This document shows, in pieces, positions 9,457 through 19,875 of a DNA stretch of 38,261 nucleotides (positions within the stretch are counted from its first letter, which is position 1; the number at the start of each line of letters is the position of its first letter). The notes under the pieces are model-generated. The model did not search any database, was not told where the DNA came from, and saw nothing but the letters and a program-made list of their open reading frames with translations. Location: the NCBI GenBank assembly GCA_023627715.1, contig JAMAHW010000156.1:1-38261 (forward strand), read 5' to 3'. Position numbers and translations under genes: made by a program. Source of the DNA: Periconia sp. R9002. Its lineage: Eukaryota; Ascomycota; Dothideomycetes; Pleosporales; Periconiaceae.

Positions 9457-9885
9457 TCAGTGAGTCTCCACTTCAATCGTAGTAGCTATTTCCTCATAGA
9501 ATCGACCCAGTTCTTCAACCGTCCATGCGTTCGTACATACCGCAACTTGAGCGTCTTCCAGGGTTATTCGCCCCACACCATCTGCTTCCAGGGGTATATC
9601 CTGAAGCTTATACCCGTTAACCCTCAGAAACAAATCTGCTGCCACAACCGCTGTACGCTTATTTCCGTCTTGGAAGGCGTGGTTCTTCATAATCTTGTCT
9701 GAGAGGGCTGCTGCGAGTTGGAATAGGTTCTCCTGATTGTTGTAGTACTTAATGTTTAAGGGCGACTGCACTGCCGATTCCAGCAAAGACGGTTGTGAGG
9801 GCGGAGTCCCGGTGATGAAGGTGTTGTGGAGACGCTTGACCTGAGTCGCGGTGAGGAAATGTAATTTTTTAACGCCCGAAGCCAT
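9457..9885 (-). CDS. Doc/Fic-fold protein (death-on-curing family)
   Basis: A 142-residue single-exon protein of Doc size. The Fic core motif H69-A-F-Q-D-G-N-K-R77 is intact, with the catalytic His, acidic residue and phosphate-binding GNKR, followed by TAVVAADLFLRVNGYKL. The N-terminal half has the Doc-like pattern LTATQVKRLH...SLLESAVQSP. Family knowledge: Fic proteins transfer AMP from ATP to hydroxyl groups, whereas bacterial Doc phosphorylates EF-Tu and is neutralised by Phd; Doc-like genes also occur sporadically in fungi, probably by transfer from bacteria. The ATG at 9885 (AACCATGG on the coding strand) is chosen over one 13 codons upstream because of its context and Doc-like start. 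No Phd-like gene is adjacent. The nearest neighbour is the unknown gene ending at 9359, tail to tail. Enzyme activity is inferred from the intact motif only. Confidence 0.85.
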   Translation of the reverse strand: MASGVKKLHFLTATQVKRLHNTFITGTPPSQPSLLESAVQSPLNIKYYNNQENLFQLAAALSDKIMKNHAFQDGNKRTAVVAADLFLRVNGYKLQDIPLEADGVGRITLEDAQVAVCTNAWTVEELGRFYEEIATTIEVETH

Positions 9886-10980
9886 GGTTAAGCCAGTGAC
9901 TATAAGGACTTGTTTGTATAGCAATAAAAGAAATCTATCCTCTTTAACACTAAATAAGTAAACGAACAGTAAAAATATTCTATAGAAACACGCTCCTAGT
10001 ATCCTACTTACCTCTACCAGAATAACAAATTTAGGGGAGAAAAGTGCTCAAAGCGTTGTATATAGAGTGTTTAAGCGTTAAGAAGTGCAGGCTATTTCCT
10101 CAACTGGGTATGTAACTCGTTAGCATATCAACCAGTAAAGTAACTCCTACATTCGAGCACTCACAGGAAATCAGGTTGGGAATGTTTAGTTATGCGACAT
10201 TGGAGTTGGCGTGAATGGCACTTTGATTGAGATTAGAACATATCCACCACCTTACAGGTGGAAGTTGGGTCGTGGATGTAGAACCATGGGACGGAGTGAT
10301 CGACTGACTATACCCATTACGTCAGCTTCTGATCACGTGTACAAACAGTTTCTTGTGTGTCCGTCGTGGGCGAGGACGTTACAGTGTGTTTTTTTCTGCC
10401 TGCGTCGATACCTAGAGTGACAATATTCTGCGATGATTCAGTGTTACATTTCATCCACCACCTTACATATGTATGTATCCTACATGTATGTACCTTTAGC
10501 TGAACGGCGTAGTGGTTGCATAGGTTGATCGCCATAGAAGTGACGATCTGCCCTATTCGGAACACGCACTCCAAGAAACGATGCCACCTTCTAGCTAGTC
10601 AATCTGTCTCTGTCTGCTGGCTGTGAGTTGCTTCCAAAAGAATTTGATAGGCACAGATCGAACGCACTTCCTTATGCAAGCCTCCGCCGTCCATCCTCCA
10701 GGCGACACTTACGAGAACCCAAAAAGAGAAAGGGGGGAATTTCCAATCATAGCCGGGATTACTGAACTCAACGTAATATAAATGCAACAGAAACATGTGT
10801 AGAATAAGAGCAGCGAGCCAAGCCTATGTACCGGGTGCTATGAATCGAAATGTTCTGAAAAGAACAGGAAGGGAGGCATCTGTATTTACTTCCTTTCAAC
10901 TAACATCTAATTCATTCCAGGTAGAGCTACAACTTTCTCAAAAGTCACACTCAAAACCCTCCATCCGACCTCAACAACTT
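9886..10980. other. upstream region of the Doc-like gene
   Basis: 1.1 kb, AT-richer than the housekeeping half of the window, between the Doc-like start and the 3' end of the transcription-factor gene (both minus). No gene seen. A 15-bp direct repeat ATCCACCACCTTACA occurs at 10242-10256 and 10453-10467. TATGTATG/TACATGTATGTAC-type simple sequence lies at about 10469-10493. Confidence 0.5.
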
Positions 10981-13309
10981 CTACGAGGGTACGATCCCGC
11001 CATTCACGGCTCCTTCCTGCACCCACTTCGCCCTCAGCCCCGAGCTCAGCTTGGTGAATAGCATGACCGTTAGTTCATGCGCACGCGAGAGCTCTGGATC
11101 TTCCTTGCCCTTTTGCAACAAGCTCATTGAACGAATGATTTCCGACCACTCTTTGACTTTGATCTGGGAGGGGGATTGTTGGGGTAGGGTGTGAAGGGAG
11201 TGTGCTAGCACGGTGACGAGTGCGGCGACGATGGGGAATTTGAGCATCCTAGTTTGGTAAGTTGCGAGTTGGTAGATGGCTTGGCTTAAAGTGTGATAGG
11301 GGACGAGGGATACGTACCAGCAAATCCCAGTCTCACCGTGTGGTAGCATGGACAGTATACCAAGGAAATGATCTGCCTCCTTGAAGCACTTATGTTCCTT
11401 GACATCGGAGATCTTGGTGAGATTGGTGGCTGAAAAGGGGTTTGTGCGCGGGTCCATGCCTAGAGCTAGAATCGCCTGTATGCGAAAGACGGTAGCAAAG
11501 TACGATGCTTCTATACCTATATCGTGGGTGCAAAGTTAGTTAAATGTAACTAGGGTGGTTACAGTACATGATCAGTGTGACAATACGCCACGCCACAGGG
11601 TGTCTCGATAACAAACGAATCTGTGCCTGGAGTTCAACGTACTCATAGTATGCAGGAGATCGGAACGATAGAGGAGCTCCATCAGTTGCTCTGGCGTGCG
11701 TCGGAATAATTCGTTGTTGTGCCACTCCTCAAGACGTGTAAGGATTGCGTTCGCCTTCGCTGCGAATTCTTGCGGCTCTGATCGACGGGAACGGATTTGG
11801 AATATCTCTTCGATTGCGTCAGACTGGATTAGAACGAGCGCAACACGCAGAGCAAAAAGGTTGATTTTGAGGTCGCTTTCGGCGGCGGTCACGATTCCGA
11901 GAGCGTCGTGAGGGTCAGCGCTCGGGCAGGTAGATGGTAAATCTCCGCGACGGTGAGTTATGGGGAGGTTGGTGAATATATTTTCCTCCGTGTCCATGAT
12001 GAAAGCAAGCCACAACACGCGGCGCTGCTGGTCGATATCTATCTCGGCATTACCATCAGATCCACCGTCGTGCTCGCTGTACGCTAGACTTTGTGCTATG
12101 CGCAATGCAGTTGATACATAGAGACCATGCGGGGTGTAGTCTTTTGAACTTCGAATCAACATGGCGAGGCCGAGCAAACACTGAACCAGTCCAAAAGTTG
12201 GCTCGGCCACAAGGAGTCCCGATACGGTGGGGAGGATCTTGCTCAGGTACCAGTCCGCAACTTGATCGTCTTCAGCGGTTGCGGTCGCACTCGTTGCTCG
12301 CATCCTATGTGCTAAGCCAAACACGACGTAGACACTAGCCCAGGCTAATGCTGATTTATCAGACAACCCCTCGTAACAGATGCGTAAATGTTCGACAATA
12401 TTTTTGGGTCGGTACAAAGGAAACACGCTGTTGAGATCTACCAAGTATTCCTTCAAGAGTAGGATTCCCAGTTCCGGAGAGGGAAGATATGCATCGCATA
12501 CATATGTATCTGATGCTCGTACAATGGAGTGGCCATCGACGTTGAAAGCACTCTCAAAAGCGGGATCTTGCAGCAAAGCCGCATCAACTTGATACTCTGC
12601 GGAGGGTTCAAAATCATCCATTATCGCCGGATAGTTTTCATTAACATTGCTGTCAGCGGAAGCCAAGTTACTCGTCATAGAAGGAACTGGCTCAGGTACA
12701 GCGTCATAGTAGTTGTCAAGGTCAAAATCCAGAGGTCCTATGTCTGGGCGTGCATCAACTTCTGAACGCAGATTGTCCACCCATTCGCATAATGGAACGT
12801 TTGGGTCTGCGGGCTCCAGGGGCTGTTTGTCCCATTGAGGTTGAGTCGCACTCTTCTCATTCAGCAGCGACTCCAGATTCTTGATTCGGCGCTCGTAGTC
12901 GACGATGCGATCTCTGTTCCTGTCAGTGGCTTTCGCTTGGTCAATGGACCTATGGGGTCAAGTATTCGAGAGAGATAGCGACATAAAACAAATCTCTTTC
13001 CCTATTAAGAAAAATAGCTAAATTTCTTCATCTACATAGCAAACGAGCAGAAGATTGAAATTGCGTACTTCTTCTGGGATTTTGCGCGTTGCTTTCTCAC
13101 ATGCGTCGTGGTGCATTCCTCCTTGAGTTGAAGGCAGTAGTTGCAGCTGCGGGCATCTGCAGACCACAGACACCTTCGTTTTCTTCGTCTACAGGAATCA
13201 CAAGCCTGTTCAGATGACATGTCAGCACATGCATCGCATCCCCGCAGTATCAGGGTCTTACCTTGACAGTGGTCGCTGAGCCACGCTTTTCGACTCCTGC
13301 GCTCGACAT
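10981..13309 (-). CDS. Zn2Cys6 fungal-specific transcription factor
   Basis: Five exons on the minus strand (13262-13309, 13069-13205, 11643-12949, 11318-11516, 10981-11248) give 652 residues. Exon 2 carries the binuclear zinc cluster C18-x2-C21-x6-C28-x8-C37-x2-C40-x6-C47 with the basic RRRKRR run between the first cysteines. A linker and short coiled coil (RNRDRIVDYERRIKNLESLL) follow in exon 3, then the fungal-specific TF domain with FPLYRP, GLYVSTALRIAQSLAY and VLWLAFIMDTE...LPITHRRGDLP. The last exons give SIEASYFATVF and WMLKFPIVAALVTVLAHSL. Intron 3 (11517-11642) begins with a strong GTACGT and has TTAACTAAC near its end. Intron 4 (11249-11317, 69 bp) also begins GTACGT but is a multiple of three without a stop, so retention would add 23 residues. 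The gene is divergent from the MFS transporter gene, which it may regulate. Confidence 0.85.
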
Positions 13310-14227
13310 TTTTGTTTTATGTTCTTTACGCAAAGTAGCCGAAGAAGAAAGTGGGCAGTCTCGACTCTATGTTAGTATCAGCGCGGGAAAAGATGATGAA
13401 GCTGACGAAAGGTAGAGTGATGCCTGGATGCATTCAAGCGAAGTCATTTCATTGGCTACATGGCTGTCTATCTCCATTGGCTGATGCTGACAAATCTTGA
13501 ACCTCATGTCTCTCCTTGATTTCACTAATCGTTTAACAACCTACGCGCTGAGAGATAAATAAATCATCTCGTCCGGACACAAGTTTAAGTACTTTTTCGA
13601 AGAGGGCCGGACAAGAACACTCCCAATACCTACTCCGCCGCACGCACAATGCGGGGAAGTCGGGGTTTTCGGAATAGGGAAATGCGACATCGGTGGTGCA
13701 CCATGGATACATACGACTGATAGGTTAGTTACGGCCATCCTCGGAGCGATCAATGAGAAATTTCATTTGACAATGACTTGATATCATTCCTACGCAACTC
13801 TACCCATTCATGAAGCTACAACGAGATCAGAAAATCAACTCGCTAGGGACCAAGACCACATTCCCTTCTCGGTATGTCGGTCCCTTTTGCTCATTACGGT
13901 CATACCGCCCAGCCAACGCGACCAGGATTGGGTAAAAACTATAGTGGAAAGATGGGGAAAACATTTCTCTTTCCTTCACCGCTAGCTCATGTCAACGGAA
14001 GGGCGCATGAGAGTCATAGGTGTGCATTGCATGACGGGACGAATCTAGACAGCCGATAGTACCAATGGAATTAACATCTGCGGAATACCATACCGACTTG
14101 TCAAAACCACTCTTTAGGGTCCGACTCTGCATCTCGCATGCCGTGAAACTGATATAAATTGGTGCACCTCGTATTCCATGCAGCTATGAAGCATTGATAT
14201 CTATTTTGAGAAAGGAGGGATCTTGTA
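13310..14227. promoter_or_regulatory. divergent promoter region between transcription factor and MFS transporter
   Basis: 918 bp between the two starts. Two direct copies of CCGGACA (13573-13579 and 13607-13613, 34 bp apart) resemble zinc-cluster half-sites (CGG) and are the best visible candidates for an operator; this is speculative because CGG triplets are common. No gene supported; the ORFs at 13541-13753 (-) and 13874-14059 (+) look random. Confidence 0.35.
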
Positions 14228-15780
14228 ATGGATCCGTTGTCCAATCCAAGTGTTCAGCTTCAAGACTTAGCATCCCATAGTGGTATCGGCACAGTAAGGG
14301 TCGAAGATGCCGACGCACCAACGAGGCCGAACTCCATACACTCCAAGAAAAGCGACATTGCACCCAGTGTGAACGAGGTACGCTCAAAACCACCCACCGA
14401 ACCACCATTGCAGCAACAAACGAGTCACTCACACTCTGCGCGCCATAACGACGCACCAGACGAAGAGAGGGCGCAGGAAATCGACCCTGAAGATGACTTC
14501 CCCGAGGGTGGATTGAGAGCATGGCTCGTCGTCGTGGCGGCTTTCTTTATACTCATACCTTCCTTCGGCCTCATGGTCGCTCTTGGTACCCTACAGGACT
14601 ACTGGCTACAGCATCAACTTTCGGGATACACTGCTCGTGATGTGGGCTGGATTCCGTCCGTACTGACATATCTGGGCCTGGCGTTAGGGATTTGGATCGG
14701 GCCTTTGTTTGATCGATATGGGCCACGGTGGCTTGCGTTGTTCGGGAGCGTGGGACACGTACTCATGATGTTCCTTCTTGCTGAGTGCGAAACATTCTGG
14801 CAGATCATGCTATGCGTAAGTCTCCCCCCTCCACCCACAACTTCCACGACATACACCCACTAACGGCTTCTTTCTTCAAACAGCTCGGTATCCTAGGCGG
14901 AGTAGCCAGCGCAATGCTGACAACCACCGCCCTCGCCGCAGCAGCACATTGGTTCAAAGTCAGGCGAGGCCTCGTTCACGGCATCGCCATGGCCGGTAGC
15001 TCTTTCGGTGGCCTCTCCATCCCTCTCATCCTACGCGTCACCTTCCCCAAATACGGCTACGTATGGTCCATTCGGATCCTCGGGTTCTACTTCCTCGGAT
15101 GCTTCCTAATCGCCAACGCGCTCATCAAAGGGCGCATCTCGTCCTCGGCAGCCGCGAAGAAAAAACCCGTCATTTCGCTACGCATCTTCGGGGACCTAGG
15201 CTTCAGCCTCTTCACCTTCTGCGTCTTCGGCTTCGAAGTCGTCTTGTTCGGCGCACTGGGGATTCTCCCCACGTACGCTACGCTGAGCACGGATTTCCCG
15301 CCAGACACGGGCTTCTATCTCATCTCGATTATGAACGGCGTGTCCTGTCTCGGACGCATCTTGCCGGGCTATCTCTCCGACAGAATCGGAAGATTCAATA
15401 CTTTGTTCATCATGGCCGTGTACACGCTCATCCTCATGCTCGTCCTATGGCTGCCCTTCGGCACCACGTCCTTACCGGCGCTGTACCTTTTTGCGGCGCT
15501 CTTTGGGTTCGGGACGGGGAGCTGGACGGCGCTTACACCTGCCTGCATCGGCCAGCTGTGCAGGGCGGAAGAATTCGGGAGATACTATGGTTCCCTGTAC
15601 TTCATCGCGAGCCTGGCGACGCTGGTGTGTATTCCGATCAGTGGGGAGTTGGTGGAGACGGTAGGAGCGATGCCCATGGTTGGGTTTTACTGTGCGGTTT
15701 TGTCATTGAGTGTGGTGGCTATGGTGTTTTGTCGATGGGCTTGCTTGGGCAGGACGTGGGTTGTCAAAGCGCGTATTTGA
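14228..15780 (+). CDS. MFS transporter, monocarboxylate-porter type
   Basis: Two exons (14228-14815 and 14884-15780; 68-bp intron, GTAAGT...AAACAG) give 494 residues. The first ~95 residues are a polar cytosolic tail ending in the family hallmark FPEGGLRAWLVV; twelve hydrophobic segments follow. Between TM2 and TM3 the MFS loop GPLFDRYGPRW is visible, and after TM6 there is a Lys/Arg loop (GRISSSAAAKKKP). SDRIGRFN marks the matching loop in the second half. Fungal members of this branch (Mch/MCT-like) import monocarboxylates or riboflavin, or are exporters in metabolite clusters; the substrate cannot be told. The divergent Zn2Cys6 gene is a likely regulator. The coding strand switches from C-rich to G-rich at about 15490. 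Confidence 0.9.
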
Positions 15781-16942
15781 GGGTAAGTCACGATGGGTTT
15801 TTGAAGTACAGCAATTTGAACAAGGAGTTTTGGGTTTCTTGGGCGTTGGAAGCGTTTTTAAAAGTTTAGATTGATTAAAGCATAGATTCAGACTATAAAA
15901 TAATTACCAAACAATTCACAATGGAGAATCTCAACTACTCACCAACATTAAACTCGAACCAAAAACATATCCAGTCCTGGTGGCACCTATCCGCAGTTAC
16001 ATGAGTCCCAAATGAAGTTGGAAAGGCAGGTCCCATCTGATTGGACGCTTCCCCGCTCTTGGCGAGTATAAATTCTCGCACATGGCTTCCCGAACGCATC
16101 CCTCATAAGTCCATCCACAATACGAGCAGGAAGGCGAGTTTGCATCTCAGAACATTCCAGAAACGTGCGCCTCTCTCCATGTAGTCTCTCATCAGACGAT
16201 TGAGCAAGCGGAACCTCGGGATATGTGTGTGCAGCCATGTCTCACCGCCTAGTCACAGCACAACAACACAACGTAAGTCACTCATTTCCCTTCCTACATC
16301 TCACGAGCTTGTTATGATGATTCCTTCTTTATTCAATGTTTCAAGACGGATCGGAGAGGCATGTGCTTGCCTCGTTGAATGAGACTTTCCAGACTGATTT
16401 TCGCTCGGTGCTTTTTTTTTCTTCCCACGTTTGCTTTGCGAATTTTTTATGAGAGGGGATTGATTGTTGACCGAAGTTTCTAGATGCAGGAATGAGTGTT
16501 TGCTTTGTAATTTGTTTGTTACTCGACCCCCGTTAACGGACGCGCTTCTCGGATGGCTTTGATGAATGGGCGGGGGGAGGGGACTTGTTGTGCGACGAGT
16601 GACGTGTAGTTAGTGTAAGTGGTAAGTAGGTAAAGGATATCAAATAGATGACTTGGAGTGGAATGGTTGTGCGCGAGACGTTGGTGAGTATTCGTTTCTC
16701 TTCTTCATCTTCAAGGCAACTTTGTTATGGTATTCTTTGGACATGGCAATCCATCCCAGCGCCAGGAAATTGTTTGGGCGTGGTTGGGAGATTGCTGTGT
16801 TTCCCCACCAAACAAGATTTGTGTGACGTTGCGAGGTGTCTTCCTTTGTCTGGACGTCACGCTCTTATTCCCCATTCCCACCGTCTCTCTTGCTCCTCAC
16901 CAAGTAGCCGTGTTTCGCTTTTCTTTTTCTCCAGATCGTTCA
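15781..16942. other. long intergenic region with weak small ORFs
   Basis: No confident gene. An 83-codon minus-strand ORF (15987-16238, starting MAAHTYPEVPLAQSSDER) has some protein-like composition, and on the plus strand a 12-codon ORF from 16237 is followed by GTAAGT at 16273 and a possible acceptor TTTCAAG. The two overlap at their starts, so at most one could be coding. Neither resembles a known family. Confidence 0.35.
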
Positions 16943-17100
16943 TATAAAAACAAAACGTGGGCGACGTGACGACAGCAGAGTTTCGATTGGATTCGTTCCG
17001 TACCTGCCTTCAGCCCTACTAGCGAAAGCACGCACAGGCCAATCAATCGATCGCAAGCTGCCAGCCACCTTCTTCCCCATACCTGACGCCCAGCCAATCA
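16943..17100 (+). promoter_or_regulatory. promoter elements upstream of the TUDOR-domain gene
   Basis: A TATAAAA (16943-16949) and two CCAAT boxes (17039-17043 and 17094-17098, both within GCCAATCA) lie 265-420 bp before the ATG. CCAAT boxes are bound by the fungal HAP complex. The following C-rich, CT-rich leader up to 17364 fits a long 5' UTR. Which element sets the start site is unknown. Confidence 0.4.
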
Positions 17101-17364
17101 CAGCCGCCGATCGCCATCACTCGCAGTTCCCCGATCCTAGACCTCGACCTTGCTTCACTCGTCCTGCATCCAACTTCACCTCTTCCACCTCACTTCTCAT
17201 CGCACAGCATCTCGCGCATTCATCTCCTCGCTCCGCCCCATCACTCTATTTCTTTGCGACGCAATTGACCTTTGTTTCGGACTTGACTTCTACTAAGTCC
17301 GAGCTTGACCGCGAGATAACGTCATCGTACCATTTGCGCCTACATCCGGAACACCACCACCACA

Positions 17365-18337
17365 ATGGTTGATACAGAGATCCAAAAGGGTGACCAAGGT
17401 ATGTGCGCATTTCTCTTGTATCGTATGTAGGCGCACGGCCTGATGCGCTCCAAACTCCAATTCCTTGCGACCAGCTGTCTTGTCTTACGCGCTTGCGCCG
17501 CATCATGCGCGTCGGGTCAGTGCGCGATTTTTTGCGATTGTGCATCTATACCCTCTATAGAGCCATGCTAACGTGTCTATGACAGTGTCATGGCAATGGG
17601 GTGGAGGACGCCCAGGTGGTGAAGTAGCTGAAGTCAAGGAGCAAGGCGAAATCGCCATCGAATCCAATCGAGGCAACACCATCAAGAAGAACGCCGACCC
17701 CGAAAACCCAGCCGTCCACATCGAAAGGCCAGGCAACGACGTTGTCAAGCGCGCGTCGGAGCTTGAGGTGGAAGAAAAGGCTAATGGCACAAACGGCGAC
17801 TCCAAGAAGGACGACGAGTCTGCCGAGAAGGGAGAGGACAAGGCTGAGGAGAAGCCGGCTGAGTCTGAGCAGAAGAGCGACGATAAGCCTGCCGAGACCG
17901 GCGACAAGGATGAGGAGATGAAGGACGCGCCGGCCGAGAAAGAGGCCGAGCCGGAAAAGGAAACCACGTCTGACGAGAAGAAGGATGACGCCGAAGCTCA
18001 GAACGGTGTTTCCAAAGACGAGGAAGAAGCAAAGGACAACGAAGAAACCAAAGAAGAGAAAGCCAAGGATGAAGATGAAAAGGCCGAAACTCAAGAAGCA
18101 GAGGAGCCAACCACTGGCGACAAGCGCAAAGCTGAAGAAGCTCCCGAGGTTAATGGAGAGGAGGATGAGCCTGCCTCAAAGAAACCAAAGACGGAAGAGG
18201 AGCATACCGAAGCCAAACCCAAGTCGCGTGGACGTCCCAAAGCCGGCGAGAAGAAGGAACCTGCGAAGAAGAAAGAGCCTAAGAAAGCTGCCACCGCTGA
18301 TGGTCAGCCCAGGCGGAGCGCCAGGAACAGGTCGTAG
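17365..18337 (+). CDS. DUF2945 / hypervirulence-associated TUDOR-domain protein with charged tail
   Basis: A 34-base first exon (17365-17398) is spliced over a 187-bp intron (GTATGT...GACAG, with GCTAAC close to the end) to 17586-18337, giving 261 residues. Residues 1-~60 form the small beta domain of the DUF2945 family (GDQVSWQWGGGRPGGEV...GNTIKKNADPENPAVHI), widespread in fungi and bacteria and named after a Cryptococcus hypervirulence protein; its biochemical role is unclear. The remaining ~190 residues are low-complexity Lys/Glu/Ala/Asp sequence, then an AT-hook-like SRGRPKAG and a basic end PRRSARNRS, which suggests nuclear or chromatin association. The first exon is needed because the second has no start in the right place and the join restores the family's opening. 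The acidic-basic repeats also make long meaningless ORFs in other frames. Confidence 0.85.
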
Positions 18338-18930
18338 ATCATGGCCCTATTGTTATACGGAAAGTGCATCCTAGCATACGCCAGAGGACTGTACGGGTAT
18401 TATTTTTTGTTTCCTTTGGTGGAGGCAAGCTGACCACTTCTCATTACCGTCGCGAAAATACACACATGGATGGACGGAAGGATGGATGGGTGGGCAAGGG
18501 TTTTGAGTATTAACGAAGGCGTATTGGATCAGACTAGGTGGCAGATATCTTGGAGATCTGTTTGCATTGCTTTTTAGTTTTTCCTTATTTCGTTTCGTGC
18601 TTTGGGATGGATCTAGATGTTGTTGTCACCGTCGCAGTCTCACTTCAACCTCAGGGACTGTGCGGTATCTACTAGCCATCTAACCTTGTTTGTACAGCGC
18701 TGTCATCAAAAAACAAAAGTGTAGGGCGTGGGTAGATACGTATATGGCAGATAATCAAAATAAAATATTAAATGTAATTCTGGTGCGATGTTGTGGTGAC
18801 GCTGTACCATCTAAATGTATCTTTGCGGTTTTGATTCAGTTCGCAGAGTACTTCACTTCACTTTAGTTATTCCACACAACTTGTCACATCTATATTCTCC
18901 ACGAAACCCTTCAACACTTCAAGTCTCCAC
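18338..18930. other. intergenic, convergent 3' flanks
   Basis: 593 bp between the convergent TUDOR-domain and PAQR genes; GGATGGA-type simple sequence at about 18466-18494, otherwise unremarkable 3' UTR-like DNA. Confidence 0.5.
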
Positions 18931-19875
18931 TCACCCCACCCACCCCTTCTCCCCCAAAAACACATACCTAACCACCCCCTCCCTCCTCCCATGCTCATAA
19001 TCAAAAGCCTTCACAAGCCCCACCAAATGCGCCGCCGCAGCCAACACGACCAAAACATGAAAAACCTGATGACTCGACCCCCAAATATCAAACCCACCGG
19101 GCTTCACCCTCTCCGGAAACCTAACCGCATACACCACCGCGCCCAAAATATACAACCCCCCCTGCAACACCACCCAATCCAACCCCACACTCCTCCGCAA
19201 CTCCTCCACCCCATACAACCTCCACGCATGCACGACAGGAAACACGGCACTCAACCCCATCGCGACAAACATCCCCGCGCGGAACGGACGTAACGCGGGC
19301 GTCCGGAACCGCTGCTGCGTCGCCACGACGGCCGTCCCCGCCGCCAACGTCGTGATCATACCCGCGTACGTCTTCATGAGCTGCGGGTCCCGCTGAAACG
19401 CATAATACAGCACCGGGATGAACGACCCCCAGATCAAAAACACGATCCCTAGATAATCGAGTTTGTTACCCCAGATGGCGACGGCGTGGCTGTGGTTCGA
19501 GATGGTGTGGTATGTTGCGCTCATGCCTAGACACGTGAAGGCGCCGACGAAGAAGGCGCTGAAGACTAGCACGTCCTCGCGCGTCGCGGAGGGGTACCGC
19601 GGGGCGAGGGTGGTGTAGAGGGTGTAGGAGATGAAGAGGGTGAGGAGGGCCCCGAAGAGGTGCGTGTAGATGTTTACGGATTCGTTGTGGAGGTAAGAAA
19701 GCGAGGTGAACGATTTTAGGAATGAGTTGCTGCTAGGCCGGTACCCGGTGTGGATGTAGTGGTTGTCGCGTTGCCAGGGGGGGAGGTCGGACCAGAGGAG
19801 GGTGAGGGATTGGGTTGCTTTTTTGGTGGTGTGGGAGATTTTGTCTGTGGCTTTTTGGACTGTGTCTTTCTCCAT
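18931..19875 (-). CDS. PAQR / Izh family (haemolysin-III-like) membrane receptor
   Basis: A 314-residue intronless gene. The family signatures are in order: HTGYRP and SLSYLHNESVNIYTHL before TM1, ATYHTISNHS with the first metal-binding His, LDYLGI, and SSHQVFHVLVV with the HxxxH of the last zinc site; seven hydrophobic segments can be followed. PAQR proteins in yeast (Izh1-4) affect zinc and sterol homeostasis and signal in membranes; animal members are adiponectin and progestin receptors with ceramidase activity. The ATG at 19875 (TCCATGG on the plus strand) was preferred over one 34 codons upstream since the extension is His/Thr-rich and not family-like. The coding strand is C-rich in the first half and G-rich in the second. 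Confidence 0.9.
   Translation of the reverse strand: MEKDTVQKATDKISHTTKKATQSLTLLWSDLPPWQRDNHYIHTGYRPSSNSFLKSFTSLSYLHNESVNIYTHLFGALLTLFISYTLYTTLAPRYPSATREDVLVFSAFFVGAFTCLGMSATYHTISNHSHAVAIWGNKLDYLGIVFLIWGSFIPVLYYAFQRDPQLMKTYAGMITTLAAGTAVVATQQRFRTPALRPFRAGMFVAMGLSAVFPVVHAWRLYGVEELRRSVGLDWVVLQGGLYILGAVVYAVRFPERVKPGGFDIWGSSHQVFHVLVVLAAAAHLVGLVKAFDYEHGRREGVVRYVFLGEKGWVG

Noticed and set aside
11532..11642. Alternative coding reading (YYEYVELQAQIRLLSRHP) in the third transcription-factor intron
   Set aside because: It needs a frame shift with no intron to provide it; the GTACGT donor at 11642 and the TTAACTAAC near the acceptor explain the region as an intron and keep the frame.
15987..16238. 83-codon minus-strand ORF beginning MAAHTYPEVP
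   Set aside because: Somewhat protein-like, but no homologous family known to me, no clear promoter, and it competes with a plus-strand start at the same place; kept only as a note in the gap entry.
17588..18094. Hydrophobic 168-codon minus-strand ORF that could pass for a membrane protein
   Set aside because: It is the complement of Lys/Glu codons (Phe/Leu/Val-rich in antisense), an artefact of the low-complexity tail.
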